A DNA stretch of 64,000 nt from Trichomonas vaginalis G3 (GCF_026262505.1 NC_067208.1:8069962-8133961); one strand, 5' to 3'; counted from the stretch's first letter, positions 29,635-40,727 are shown. The notes: generated by a model not told the origin, from the letters alone. Made by a program: numbers and translations.

Positions 29635-30905
29635 CCCAGATTTGCTTTACTTTTACCACCTCTCGAAAGCTGGGGACACCGCCTATCGTTGGGAGTAGCT
29701 ATTAAATAGAACCACCAAGGGTATTTTTCGAACTGCCGGTGTAGTGTAGTGGAAACATCTGACATAATGATTCATTGTGCCAAAATTTGATTCCCATTTA
29801 GCCAATTTTTTTCTTTTTTGGATCATGAATTTTTTTTTGGGTCACTATAAGATTTGTTTCATGTTCTAAATCTGCTGCATATGTAATCTATTTTTATTTA
29901 CCTATTTTTTAAAAATCTATTGGATTGCCAAATTTGAATATATTTAAAATCATAAAAATCCAAAAAAACTATAAATATATGTTTTATGCATAATGCCGAT
30001 ACTCAAATATCAGATTACTTAGATCCATGAATAATATCCGAATTTTTTTTCTTAAAATTAAACTTCAAAACTTCTTCCAATCTTATTCTTAATCAATTGT
30101 AAATTTTTAAAACCATTTTTTAAAATAATTTTGCGTAAATTTTATTCTCATGTTGTTTTAATCGAAAATTGATACATTTTCAAAAAAATAATATTGACTT
30201 ATGAAATTCATTTTTAAGGTGAAATAGTATTGTTTTTATTAAAGTATATGAATAATATATAAAAAATTAATGAATAATATAAGCAGATTTTTAGTTTACA
30301 AAACAAATATGAGCAATGCAATTTCAAACTTTTGCTGGCAATTTCGATATTGCTCAAGTTTGTAGTATTTGTGATACCTATAACATCGGCTTAATCAAAA
30401 TTCGATTTTTCTTATGAGTTATTGAGAAAATTTGATTGCAATGAGAAGGATTTCGACGTTTTTGATAAACTAAGAGCTGAGCTTTAGGGGTTCAGTTCAT
30501 TTATGGCTGTAGTTTGATGCGTAGATCTCTTTTTTATTGTAAATTCTTTCAGCATGGAGATCGAGAATGAATCTTTTGAGAACTTTATGAGTTTTTACAC
30601 CCGTAAAGAGGTCCTTCGAGGAAAGATAGTCCAGACTACATGAAGATGTGGGTTAACCAAAAAAATCCGATGGTTTCCCCATATTCATGTAGATCTTCGA
30701 AAAAATGAGCACCAAAAAAGCCAAAAAAATAGGCTTTTTATTGGATTTGTACACTAGATCAATAATCTATTTAGGATCTGACACTCTTTTTAGCCAGAGA
30801 TATGAGGTCCTTTCTAGGAAAACGATCTATTCATCCATAAAAAAAATGAATTATCGTTTTCCCCAGAAATTACATGGGGAGTGGTAAAAGTAAAGCAAAT
30901 CTGGG
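29635..30905 (+). mobile_element. 1271-bp TA-flanked inverted-repeat transposon, copy 2
   Basis: Same element as 24,260-25,530 but in opposite orientation, with the same length and flanking TA (29,633-29,634 and 30,906-30,907). The pre-insertion sequence can be read from a paralogue at 60,098-60,110 (CAATAT-TA-TATGG), which confirms TA duplication. The short frame at 30,705-30,887 (60 codons) is the only coding potential. Most differences from copy 1 cluster around the tRNA-like module. Confidence 0.87.
29735..29806 (+). other. tRNA-like Pol III module in transposon copy 2
   Basis: TAGTGTAGTGG (29,742-29,752) fits an A box. AATTTGATTCC (29,784-29,794) is at the B-box position, weaker than GGTTTGATTCC in copy 1. 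A long T-run follows. Copy 1 and copy 2 differ more here than elsewhere in the element. Confidence 0.45.
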
Positions 30906-31133
30906 TATATGGAAAATATTGATTTTAATATGAATATATGAAATTTAACGTTTTTCTAATGCTTCCAGGAATTTGAAATATTGATGCCGATTTGGAAGTT
31001 AATTTCGATTTCGGAAGTTATTTACATAAGAATGGGAAGATCTTCGGGAAGAAATAACTAAAATAAAATTTATGTGTATTCAAAATTAGGAGCCCAAAAA
31101 TTTCATAAAATTAAGAGGCACTATTATTGGTAA

Positions 31134-32222
31134 TTATGAGTTTAGTAAAAACATACAAAGAGAAGTAATGATATGATATGAATAATGATAAATAATTTCA
31201 TCAGATGTGATAATATTCTTCTTTATCTCTAAAATCGGATAATCAGCCTCACAGATATATGATGAAAAGTGAGAAAGATGATGAATAGAATATATATTTT
31301 GAACATTATTTGTTGTAACTGCTCCATGTGTTTTATTTTTTCTGTCACAGAAAGAATCTTTAACTGTAATCCCAGAAACATATTGATCAAATTCTCCTCC
31401 TGGTCCAGCGTTTCCAAGAAATGAACAGTTTTCAATAAGAACAGTCGAATATCCTGCATAAAAAGTTCCATAACTAGATTCTTTGTGTTCATTATTCAAA
31501 ACATTACAAAAATGAAAACCTAAAATTGAATAATTTGCTGTTGTGTTGCAAATAGATGAATATGTTATGTTACCAAGACTTGTTGGACTGTTTAGACGAA
31601 TTCCTGAATCAGAACTTGCTTTACAGAAACTTGTGTTAATTGATTTAACTTCAATTTTTCCATAAGAAAGATTATTCATCCAAGATTTTTCTAAATTTCC
31701 ACATAAGTAAAAAGAACTGTCATATAAATAATTTTTATTATTTGAATTTGAACCTAAATAAACATTCGAATGATGCCCTCCTCCATTTTCAAGGTATGTT
31801 TTTGACTTGTAGCCACATGTTCGGTATTGAACAATGGAACTATCACACTTAAAATAGATAGATCCACCACTTGAATTATTACTACTGCAGTTATTAAATG
31901 AACAATAAGAATTAATGAATTTATTATCTGCTTTTTCAAAATAAATGGCACTTTCGAGTGTAATGCAGATAAATAAACATTCAAAGATGAAACACTCGTT
32001 TTTGGTTGATGATTCTGTAACAGTCTTTCCTGTGAAAGGTTCTGAAACAGGATCTGTTTCATAAAAGAGTTTCCAAACAGAATCAGCTGACTCGGTATTA
32101 TGAAATACTTTCTTATAAAATGTAAACTTCACAAATTGTCGATGGGGAACTGAGTGTTTTTTCTTAAACGTTGAATTATAAGTCAAATTATTGAATTCAT
32201 TTTTGAAAAATTGAATATTCAA
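31134..32222 (-). pseudogene. Beta-helix family member D, long open frame without ATG
   Basis: The frame runs 362 codons to the stop at 31,134 but begins at a TTG. No ATG occurs before about codon 180, and a stop lies about 30 bp further upstream. It covers the family in full. The N-terminal leader (FKKKHSVPHRQFVKF) is followed by SVWKLFYETDPVSEPFTGKT, NECFIFEC, CSSNNSSGGSIYF, CGYKSKT, FYLCGNLEKSW, ICNTTANYS, NCSFLGNAGPG, DSFCDRKNK and the hydrophobic C-terminus. The leader DNA resembles the sequence at 35,235-35,340 beside Polinton 2. It could be a silent donor copy or a gene with an unseen first exon; I favour a pseudogene. Confidence 0.6.
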
Positions 32223-32509
32223 TAATCGAAAAACCGCTTTGACACAAAGTAATTAATACAATATTTTTTCCTATATTAAGTAATTATCATATATGAATTT
32301 TGTTATCATATCTATCAATCGAGCATGAAGTTATTCTCTTCTCAATAATTGCTTTTATTGGGGTCTTTCAAATTTAATTCTTCTTTCATAGATTTTTTTG
32401 AAACAAACTTTCTATATCAAAATAAACTTTAGTAGCATTCTAAAAATTTGTCGAAGGAAAACTAAGAGTGTTTTTTTTTTCTTTTATATCAAGATATAAC
32501 AAAAAATGT
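32223..32509. other. AT-rich spacer
   Basis: Just under 300 bp between family member D and a TTAA-flanked element. It contains a homopolymer T run and nothing else recognisable. Confidence 0.4.
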
Positions 32510-32513
32510 TTAA

Positions 32514-33610
32514 GGGTCCACTGTAAGGCCAAATAAGGTCTATCGTCGTCCCAAAAATATTGCTCGAGATGGTGTTTTACTAAGGCCCAAAACTTAAAAA
32601 AACACAAAAAAATTAACTTTACTCTTTTGAGATCCTTATCAGATATGCATCAATTTGATGCAGTATCGCAGTTCAAATCTGATTTTTTAATGTAGATGTA
32701 CTCTAACATCCTTTAAAAAATGCAAAATGATATTAATTAAGCTTTTCATTTCTGTATCATACACGAAACAAAATCGTTCATTATACTAAAATTTATCAAA
32801 GTTTGATTAATGAAAAAATAATATCTAAATTTTTACATTGAGTCGGCTATTGATATGGTTAATATTAAATCTTGTAAAAATTGACATTATCCAGAATAAT
32901 ACCCACTAAAATACACAATTTTTTTTAAAAAAATTTTATCAATTGTTATGGTATATCTTTATGATAATGAATAAAATGCTTATTTTTCATAAGTAAATAC
33001 ATAATTTATGCTTAAACACAAAAAATAACACGAAAATTTTTGGCCAACATATCTAAACTAAGGATAATGGTTTGAATATATAAACAATAATACTTTGTCT
33101 AGAGAATTAAATTTGTGCTATCCAATTGTCAATTCTTTGAATTTTTTTTAAATGCAAGATATCCCGGCATTAGCCTCAATAAATATATATATTATGCATC
33201 ATAATATTAGTTTGTAATGGCATTAAAGCGAAATTCCTAATTTCTTCTCAATTAAATTCCTTGAAAAACATTGGAATTAATGATTGGAAATAGGTCAAAA
33301 AAATTCCTAATATAAAATTTATACTTAAGATAAAATTAAAATTCGAAAATATCTATTTTTCAAAACACGCATCCAAAAGCGAAAAAATTCGAAAAAATCA
33401 TGTTCTTATAAAACTCACTGATTTTGCAATTTTTATGAGATTTGAAGTGATAGAATATATTATCATCTTATTGAAACATATGCTTCATTGTTGTATTCAC
33501 ATAATATTAATCAGAACACTAGGAAAAGTGGATTTTCGAAAAATGACGATAACGATTATTTGCAAATCGCCTCTCAATTTTGAGAGACTTTCAATTTTTA
33601 CAGTGGACCC
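32514..33610. mobile_element. 1.1-kb TTAA-flanked non-autonomous transposon
   Basis: Perfect 13-bp inverted ends GGGTCCACTGTAA...TTACAGTGGACCC sit between TTAA duplications (32,510-32,513 and 33,611-33,614). The interior is AT-rich with no frame of note. It includes a GGTCTATCGTCG sequence near the left end, a relative of CTATCGTCTATCG in the 63,061 element and GGTCTATCGTCGC in the left end of Polinton 2. TTAA target preference suggests piggyBac-type mobilisation in trans. Confidence 0.7.
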
Positions 33611-33614
33611 TTAA

Positions 33615-34051
33615 TATACAAATTTTTAATATTCGACATATATAGCGATAGAGTAATATTATATGATTATACTATATTGTGATAGCATATATAAATCTTA
33701 TCATATTATTAAAACTTTTACAAATAAAAAATCTTTAGATTCTGCCAAAAAGTGATATTATAGTTGAATTTTAGAATTATAGATTTTGAAGCAAAATGAT
33801 ATCATAAATGAATAAACATGTGGTTAATTATAACATTTTTATATGATTGGATTAGCTTCTTACCATGGATTAAGTTATTGAAAGTTAAAAAATGTCACTT
33901 TTATAAAAATCAAGTTTAAGGTTTAAATTTTATTTATAAAATCGATTTGATTCAACATATTGGAAAGGAATTTTTTTGGTCATTTCTTTTTGAAATTAAT
34001 AAATTATAACTTATACTATTGCGTCATAAAATTTTTTCAAATTATTATAAT
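33615..34051. other. AT-rich spacer between two elements
   Basis: About 440 bp without coding-like sequence or inverted repeats. Confidence 0.4.
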
Positions 34052-34059
34052 GCTTAAGG

Positions 34060-35058
34060 TATACATGGCACGATGGGCGCTACTTTTTTGGCGCCCGCGG
34101 CGCCGCCCGCGCCTCCGGTGGCTCCCACTGGTGGGGAGGAGACGATAGAAAAAGATATAAATTTTACTAAAAAATTGAATTTTGGAAATTCTTTTGATTT
34201 TTTTGAATGATTTACGAAGAGATTGAACACATTTTGTACTATGAAATATCGTTATTAATAAATTTACTTCTTAAACATCTATTAAAATCGCAATTTTGAA
34301 TATTTTTATGATTTTTTTTGACCCGATCACTTGCGCCCGCGCCCACTGGGAGGGGCGCTTGTAAAGTATTCAAAAATCAATGTAAACATTTCAATTTTTG
34401 CTCCCATTGGGAGGGGGGCATATATCTTGTAGCGTTCAAGTTCAAGTGATGAAAGTGCATAAGAAAGCTCCTTAATCATACCGATAGAAACAGCATTAGG
34501 GGCGCCAAATGGCGCTCGGTGATGTTTCCCATAAAAGCTTAATTTCAGGTATCCATAATCATAACCTTTCAGACGCAATAATTCATTAGCACACAATCAT
34601 CGTTTCTCAATCAAGAAACGAAACGCACGATTGATTATGCTGGCCATTAAATTTTCATATCAAATAATTTACTACTTCAAGAAAAATTAAAGACTATCAT
34701 CAACCAAAGCTTAAAATTCTCAGTGTTTACAACTCTCATACTTCGAATATGCATATTTCCAAAATAGCATGAAAATTTTTTTCATTTGAGCTCATTTTCT
34801 TTTGTTCTATTAACTAATACATGCAGTACAAGCTTGTTATACGTATACTTAATAAGTAAGGTCTTAAGGGAAATAATAAAAAAGAATTTTGCTATTAATT
34901 ATATTAAACAATATTTATTTGTAATTTCGTGATAATTATATTTCTTATTACAAAGTAAAGGTATTTGATATAATGTTTGCCTTACAAAAATGTTTCCTTT
35001 GTCTTGCCACCATAGGTATTCTATTTTGTCACTTTTTGCGCCCGCCGTGCCATGTATA
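34060..35058. mobile_element. 999-bp transposon with GC-rich ends and 8-bp target duplication
   Basis: Inverted ends TATACATGGCACGATGGGCGC and, read in reverse complement, TATACATGGCACGGCGGGCGC are flanked by direct 8-bp copies GCTTAAGG (34,052-34,059 and 35,059-35,066). An 8-bp duplication fits hAT-type insertion. Subterminal islands of very high GC (34,078-34,142 and 34,325-34,345) can fold into hairpins and stand out in AT-rich DNA. Apart from one 89-codon minus-strand frame there is no coding capacity, so it is non-autonomous. Confidence 0.7.
34327..34596 (-). CDS. 89-codon frame inside the GC-rich-ended transposon
   Basis: The minus-strand frame reads MCANELLRLKGYDYGYLKLSFYGKHHRAPFGAPNAVSIGM..., ending in a basic GRGRK. 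The first 70 residues look like a globular fragment, whereas the end is encoded by the GC-rich subterminal repeat. It may be a captured host fragment or a transposase remnant. No family was recognised. Confidence 0.3.
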   Translation of the reverse strand: MCANELLRLKGYDYGYLKLSFYGKHHRAPFGAPNAVSIGMIKELSYALSSLELERYKIYAPLPMGAKIEMFTLIFEYFTSAPPSGRGRK

Positions 35059-35234
35059 GCTTAAGGTAATGAAATTGTTGTTCAAAAATAGTCCAACTCT
35101 ATCGTCAAAAATCCTCTCAATTTGGAAAAAAATAACAAAAATTACAATCTTGCAAACCTAATTCCTCAATATACCTTTCACAGCTGGGTATACTGATAGT
35201 GTCGATAGAAACTATATAATTTTACCAACAAAAT

Positions 35235-35262
35235 GACAGAGAGGAACTAAAAGTTTTTTCTT
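35235..35262 (+). repeat. Left copy of 28-bp direct repeat outside Polinton 2
   Basis: GACAGAGAGGAACTAAAAG and on, matched at 27 of 28 positions by 58,224-58,251 beyond the other end of Polinton 2, in the same orientation. The copies lie about 120 and 170 bp outside the element's termini, so they are not its target duplication. The left copy continues into sequence like the leader of beta-helix member D. Confidence 0.6.
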
Positions 35263-35386
35263 AGATGTTGAGATATCATTCAATTTTTTGAATATATTTT
35301 TGAAAAATTGAATTCTTACTTGTCAAAAAACCGTTTTGACAAACAATCTCAACTATAATATAATAGTTCATATTAAATTATATTCA

Positions 35387-35475
35387 AAAAAAAAAAAAAA
35401 AAAAAAAAGGTAGTGGGGCTTCCAGGCACTTCGTGCCTTCTAGCCCTGAGGATGATTGGTATAATGAAGTTTTTT
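35387..35475. repeat. Left terminal inverted repeat of Polinton 2
   Basis: A22 followed by GGTAGTGGGGCTTCCAGGCA and on. It matches the right end (57,961-58,056, reverse complement) for the homopolymer plus about 45 near-identical bases, then more loosely through a TATAATGAAGTTTTT stretch. The repeat contains a CCAGGCACTTCGTGCC hairpin. Confidence 0.85.
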
Positions 35476-35574
35476 TTTTTCTTGGGGTGGCCTTCCAGGG
35501 GCTGCGCCCCTTCTAGCCCACATAAATGAAGTTTATATTCGGAGGGCTTTCAGGCGCGTTGCGCCCTCTAGCCC
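35409..35574. repeat. Three hairpin cassettes at the left end of Polinton 2
   Basis: Three related units occur at 35,409-35,449, 35,484-35,519 and 35,541-35,574. Each follows the plan GG(n)CTTCCAGG-hairpin-CC(T)TCTAGCCC, with different hairpin arms (GGCAC/GTGCC, GGGGC/GCCCC, GGCGC/GCGCC). Spacers carry ATAAATGAAGTTT. The right end has one full cassette (57,991-58,028) and part of a second (57,941-57,957). Conserved shells with variable stems suggest compensatory change, so the fold matters. Confidence 0.75.
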
Positions 35575-35873
35575 ATAAGAAATTTTTCCCAAGACCCAAG
35601 AGGAGGACCGAACCCCAGCCGACCAGCTATTGACTTTTTTGTAGAGCACTCAAAATAGTATAACTTTGTCCGGACAAGTAAGGGTCTATCGTCGCTACAG
35701 GAAAAGTTACAGGCGTTCCAAGGAAGTATACTTTGAGAAGCCTTTTTCCCTTATAGAATGAGATAGGACGGTTATTTTACAAAACTGACAACACTTTGAC
35801 CGAGTAGTTTTTTGTGCTGAACAAAAAGTGTCATATAAACATCTGTCAAAAACCGTTTTTTACTTCACTTAAA

Positions 35874-38800
35874 ATGCCACGTAAGCTACGTAAGAATATA
35901 CGTAAGAGGAAGGGAGCATTGAAACATCCAAAAGTAAAACTGACACCACAACAACAGTTGCAACAACAAATGATGAATGACCCCACTATGTTGCAACAAA
36001 TGTCAAGCAACCCTATGCTTTTAAACCGAGTTATTGGTGCACAGAGTGGAGGTTTAAGAGCGGCACTTTTAGCGAAAATGGCAGGCTATGGTGGAGCTGC
36101 AGACGGAACAGCTTATAACCCTCAAAGTCAAATGAATTTGAGTTCACTCAAAAATCAAATAACAGATGTCAAAAAGTCAAACATAGACATACAGAAACAA
36201 ATAAGTGAAAACGAAAAGAAACTAGAATATGACAGACACACAAAGAAACTCAATGAGTTAAACGTAGAGAAAAAGAAGAAAGAAGAACAACTGAAAGAAC
36301 TAAGTACAGAGGAATATGCGAAAAAAGTGTCAGAAAAAGCAGCAGAAGTAGCAAAAATGGAACAAGATGTTATAAATTTGAAAAACCATACTACTCAATA
36401 TAAAGTACTGAAAGATGAAGAGATAAAACAAAAAGCCCTGAAGACATATATGGATAGCGATGAGTATAAAAAAGAAGTTGAAGCAAATGTAAAGGCAGAA
36501 AAACTTTTACAGTTGCAAAACCAAACCGTACAGTATGAAAACTTAGCACAAGAAAGTAAAAATAACGACGCAGCCATGCAAAAGGCAATGAAAAGCGCAG
36601 AATATATAAAAGCTAATAATGACTGGTTAGATGCCCAAGCCAACGCTAAAGCAGCCCAACTTATAGGGTCAATAAGGACAAAAATACAAGCGGATGAAGA
36701 CAGTTCAAATGAAGCTTTAATGAATGCTGACTTTAAGAACGCCTTCGAAGCTCTTCATAGTAAGGTGAAACTAGTGAACGACTTCTCATCTGGAAAGAAA
36801 CTGAAGTCTGAAGGTTTCGACAAAGAGTTAAAAGAAGTAGCACAAAATATGACGAAAATAACAGATGCAGCAACGAGACAGGCAGTTCAAAGTGCCTATG
36901 ACGCCGTTAGAGCAACTGTTGTGGAAAGTCAAGAAAAAGAGTTACAACAGACCAAAACAGACCTAGTAAATGCTTTCTTAAAAACGAAAAGTCAGGTAGG
37001 ACATTATGCTGCAGATGGAACATATGTGCCAGCTGGTGGAACTTATATACCAGCTGGTGGAACTTATATACTAGCTAGTGGAACTTATATACCACCAAAC
37101 CCTCCAAGAGAAGCACCTGCACCAGGACTACCTAAAACATTTACATCGTCACATGGACACAGACACAGGCATGCACCACAACAACAACCAAAACCAACAG
37201 TTCAAAATCCAGCACAACAACAACAACCAACAGTTCAAAATCCAGCACAGCAACCAACAGTTCAAAATCCAGCACCACAACCACCTCCACAACCAGCACA
37301 ACAACCAGCACAAACAGAACAAGGAAACCAAGAATTCTTAAAAATGCTTAAAGAAAAGTGTGGTTTCCCAGATACTGTTGACTTTAGTGACAGATATAAA
37401 GAAGCTATTAGAAAGTTCAAGGATGGAAATACTGACCCGAACCTATTTAGCTTTATGACTCAGCACCAAATGGGATATAATTTCAAACCTGGAAAATACA
37501 AGCTCGCTAAGGGATATGATTTAATAGCATATCATCCAAATGACATGAACGAATTTACTCCGAGATATTTGATGTCAGAGCTAAATGACAATACAACTTT
37601 CGTCATGAAACGCGTAAAAAATAGAGACGGAACGAAAGAAGAAAGGCTTATGAATGCGGATGACGTAGATAGGGAAATTGTTGAAAACGGTCTCGGAATA
37701 TATGAAATGCCAGCAGATGAGGTACAAGAAACTCCACAGGAAGAAGTTCAGATACAACCAGACATGGAAGAAATAGTTCAGCAACAACAGCTAGAAGAGC
37801 CTGAAGGAAACGAACAAGTCCCTCCTTTGGAAACTAACTTCACAGAACTAGATGAAGATTTGGAACAGCCGAAAAATCTTGACCCTCAACAAGAGTATGA
37901 GGTGAATATGGAATCTTTCCAAGAGTCTAAAAAAAATTCGGCTGACATAGTAGAAGAATATCGAAAAATGTTCACCGACATACAAAAGACTCCAACACCA
38001 GATGAAAATATTCAGCAAAGAATGGAAGAACTGAAAGAAAATGTACGCAAATACAACAATCCTTTTTACTTACGAGCATATAACGTTCAATCTTTGGATG
38101 AACTCGGTGAAAATAAAAGGTTAAATTTCAACAAAACATATAGAAATGAAACATTGTTTAAAGTTCATTCAGAACCTAACCAATATGGAAACAAACCTAC
38201 TTTTGTTTCTGCAGACGATGGAACTACAATGAGATGGGGTCATAAAGCTAATCCGGATAGGTGGTTCATAAACTTACAACCTCAATTCCAAGAAGTTGTA
38301 GACGCAATGGAAGTGAATGGTGAACCAGATATAGCTGGTATTTTCAGCGCGGCTTTAATGCCATTGAAAGATATGAAAGATGCAGATATTTTGAACCAGT
38401 ATGAAATGAACATGGCTGATGGAAATATAACACCTGACGTTCTAGAACATTTATCTCAAAGAACTACACAGAACCATAGAGATGGTATATTTGGTGAAGA
38501 GTTTAGAAAGAGAGTTAGGGAGAGAGAAGGAAGAGAACCTATTGTACATGACCTTGCAAACGAAAGTTTGCAAAATGTCATAAAAACTTACTTTGCAGAC
38601 AATGAACAGAAAAGGGATGAATATTTAAGAAAACTCAAATGGACAGTACCAAATGAAATGTTAGTATTGAAAAACATGTTCCTTGACAAAATAAAACCAA
38701 CTACAGAAATAAATGACGCAAGACTGGAACATTGGGTAAAAGCTTTCCCATTCACAAAAGATATTATTGGTTACATGGAAAGAAAACCAGAATGGCTACA

Positions 38801-39089
38801 AAAACATATATTTGGAAACGAGCATATTCCATATGGTCAGGCACTGTTTGAAGAGCTTGAACCGGAAACTCAGGAAAGAGTCATGCAAACAATAAGCGAA
38901 GACTCAAATACAGACTATGACAAAATCTTTCTAGGATATAGGTTACCTGAGATGGGCGACCAGAGCCCAAAGGCAAAAAGGACATGGGAAATTTACAACA
39001 TACTAGGTGAACATAAGGCAAAGATGCAACAAAACTCAGTCAGGAAGAAAGTAAAGCTTGGTACGAGTGGGTTCTATTATGACACATAA
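35874..39089 (+). CDS. Large Q/P-rich coiled-coil structural protein of Polinton 2
   Basis: A 1071-residue protein, first gene inside the left end. The ATG at 35,874 is preferred because MPRKLRKNIRKRKG gives a highly basic N-terminus; the frame is open further upstream without a good start. Residues 25-65 are Gln/Met-rich. Residues 110-370 are a long Lys/Glu/Ala coiled coil. About 385-415 holds three or four copies of YVPAGGTYIPAGGTYI. About 430-485 is a Pro/Gln stretch with repeated PTVQNPAQQ. The rest is globular and acidic with no recognised domain. Position before the capsid genes suggests a virion scaffold or tape-like protein. It looks whole. Confidence 0.65.
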   Translation: MPRKLRKNIRKRKGALKHPKVKLTPQQQLQQQMMNDPTMLQQMSSNPMLLNRVIGAQSGGLRAALLAKMAGYGGAADGTAYNPQSQMNLSSLKNQITDVKKSNIDIQKQISENEKKLEYDRHTKKLNELNVEKKKKEEQLKELSTEEYAKKVSEKAAEVAKMEQDVINLKNHTTQYKVLKDEEIKQKALKTYMDSDEYKKEVEANVKAEKLLQLQNQTVQYENLAQESKNNDAAMQKAMKSAEYIKANNDWLDAQANAKAAQLIGSIRTKIQADEDSSNEALMNADFKNAFEALHSKVKLVNDFSSGKKLKSEGFDKELKEVAQNMTKITDAATRQAVQSAYDAVRATVVESQEKELQQTKTDLVNAFLKTKSQVGHYAADGTYVPAGGTYIPAGGTYILASGTYIPPNPPREAPAPGLPKTFTSSHGHRHRHAPQQQPKPTVQNPAQQQQPTVQNPAQQPTVQNPAPQPPPQPAQQPAQTEQGNQEFLKMLKEKCGFPDTVDFSDRYKEAIRKFKDGNTDPNLFSFMTQHQMGYNFKPGKYKLAKGYDLIAYHPNDMNEFTPRYLMSELNDNTTFVMKRVKNRDGTKEERLMNADDVDREIVENGLGIYEMPADEVQETPQEEVQIQPDMEEIVQQQQLEEPEGNEQVPPLETNFTELDEDLEQPKNLDPQQEYEVNMESFQESKKNSADIVEEYRKMFTDIQKTPTPDENIQQRMEELKENVRKYNNPFYLRAYNVQSLDELGENKRLNFNKTYRNETLFKVHSEPNQYGNKPTFVSADDGTTMRWGHKANPDRWFINLQPQFQEVVDAMEVNGEPDIAGIFSAALMPLKDMKDADILNQYEMNMADGNITPDVLEHLSQRTTQNHRDGIFGEEFRKRVREREGREPIVHDLANESLQNVIKTYFADNEQKRDEYLRKLKWTVPNEMLVLKNMFLDKIKPTTEINDARLEHWVKAFPFTKDIIGYMERKPEWLQKHIFGNEHIPYGQALFEELEPETQERVMQTISEDSNTDYDKIFLGYRLPEMGDQSPKAKRTWEIYNILGEHKAKMQQNSVRKKVKLGTSGFYYDT

Positions 39090-39121
39090 ATTCAACTATT
39101 CTATATTTTTACCCATATGAA

Positions 39122-40727
39122 ATGTACGCCGCTCAGAATATAACGCCAACAGTTTTGGATGCCATGAACGGAAATGTTTCCGAATGGTATAACGAATGCG
39201 ACAATGCCATTAGAAGGTCAGAAATAGTTCCTGGAACTTACGAATATACAACTGCTGTTTCTTATGGAAACGTAGGTGAGTTTGGAGAAGGTTCTTCAAC
39301 AACAGTAGATATTGCTTGCGACAGGTTTCATATTATTTCTATTGACAACTCATTCTTATACGTGGAACAAGACATTGAAATAAAACCTTCTGCCAAGTTG
39401 TCTGACAAGAAAGGTTGCAATGGAATTTTCTATGTCGGATACCAATATGCTCCAGAAGTTTTCATGGATATAAGATATATTCTAACTCTGACTTAGTTCA
39501 AACAGTAACATGGGCAAACTATGAATGGTTCGCTTTGAGAAACTCAGTACAACCACAAGCTAGAGAACAAACAGACCAGTATGCAACTATTGAGAAAATA
39601 AGAAGACTTGACCCTAACGTTCCAGGAGTTTATGTTAACCTTTCTGAACAAACTGCAGCAGCAGTAACCAAAGTAAAACTGAAACTTAGAGTTCCTTTGT
39701 CAATCTTTCCTCATCTTCAGGTTTTTAAGATACTTGCCAAACTGGGCAGGAAAAATTTCTATCGAACTTACTCCAAGCAAAAATAACTTAGTCATTGCAC
39801 CAACACAAGACCCATTCACTCTTACAGACGTAAAGGAACAAATCAAACGTCATTCGCCGACTTTTGCAAAGACAAAGTTGACTTAGACTTTGGTTTCTCA
39901 AACTTCAACACTGAAGTAAACTATTATTTCAATGCTGGTGGAACTGCTTGGGACCCAGTTAAGTTCACATGCGAAAAATTTGAATGCAAGAGAATAGAAA
40001 GCAGACTTGCAGTCTATATGTTGGACCCAGATATTTCAAATGCTTTAGCTGCCAAATATATTGCAGTTCCACTTATGTTCCCTATACACCAAATATCTGT
40101 CAAAGACTTTGCAGGTGAAGTTGGAAACCAAAGTGCTGACCAGGTGCAAGAACAGATATTGCTTAACAACTGCAATGAAACATGCAGATACTATGTTTGT
40201 TACTGTTCAGACGAACTATAAATGACTATTCTTGTTTCTACAACCCTGGTATTAAATATCATATAAACATAGATGGCAAATATTATCCAAGAGAAGAATA
40301 TTCTACAGTTGAGGATATGAGGTCATACAACTTGACATTAGATGCTATGAACTTTAACAACAACTTCACAACAACTATTAACCCTGAAATGCAAAGTTCT
40401 ATTATGCCATATGTGAAAGTATGGACTCATACAGGAGGTCAAAAAACTCAATATACAAATGGAGACCGTTCAAACTTTTGGCTTGGCATTCCATTTGCTG
40501 ACTCAGAAGACTTTATGGGTGGTATTTCAACTGTTGGTACTGTACAAATACAATATACTGGTGACAGAGACGGTCCAGATGAATTGAAAGCAAAGAAGTT
40601 TACAAAACCAATAGCACTTTTCACGGAAGATGCTCTTTTGAAGATTCGTTCGATGAAACCTGCTGGGGCTCCTCAGATTGGCATAACGACAGCTTCCATC
40701 GAGCAGATTTTGGCAGCAGGTCAGTAA
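39122..40727 (+). pseudogene. Major capsid protein region of Polinton 2 (broken)
   Basis: This region begins 32 bp after the large structural gene. It encodes a beta-rich protein of about 530 residues in the same position and size class as the Polinton 1 region at 6035-7725. Asn/Tyr/Phe-rich strands and an N-terminal helix-poor segment fit the double-jelly-roll major capsid protein of Polintons. It is a fossil with several breaks. Its 3' end overlaps a convergent small gene. Confidence 0.6.

Noticed and set aside
35235-35262. 28-bp direct repeat as the target duplication of Polinton 2
   Set aside because: It lies well outside the termini; the 6-bp TATTCA directly at both ends is the better and family-typical duplication.
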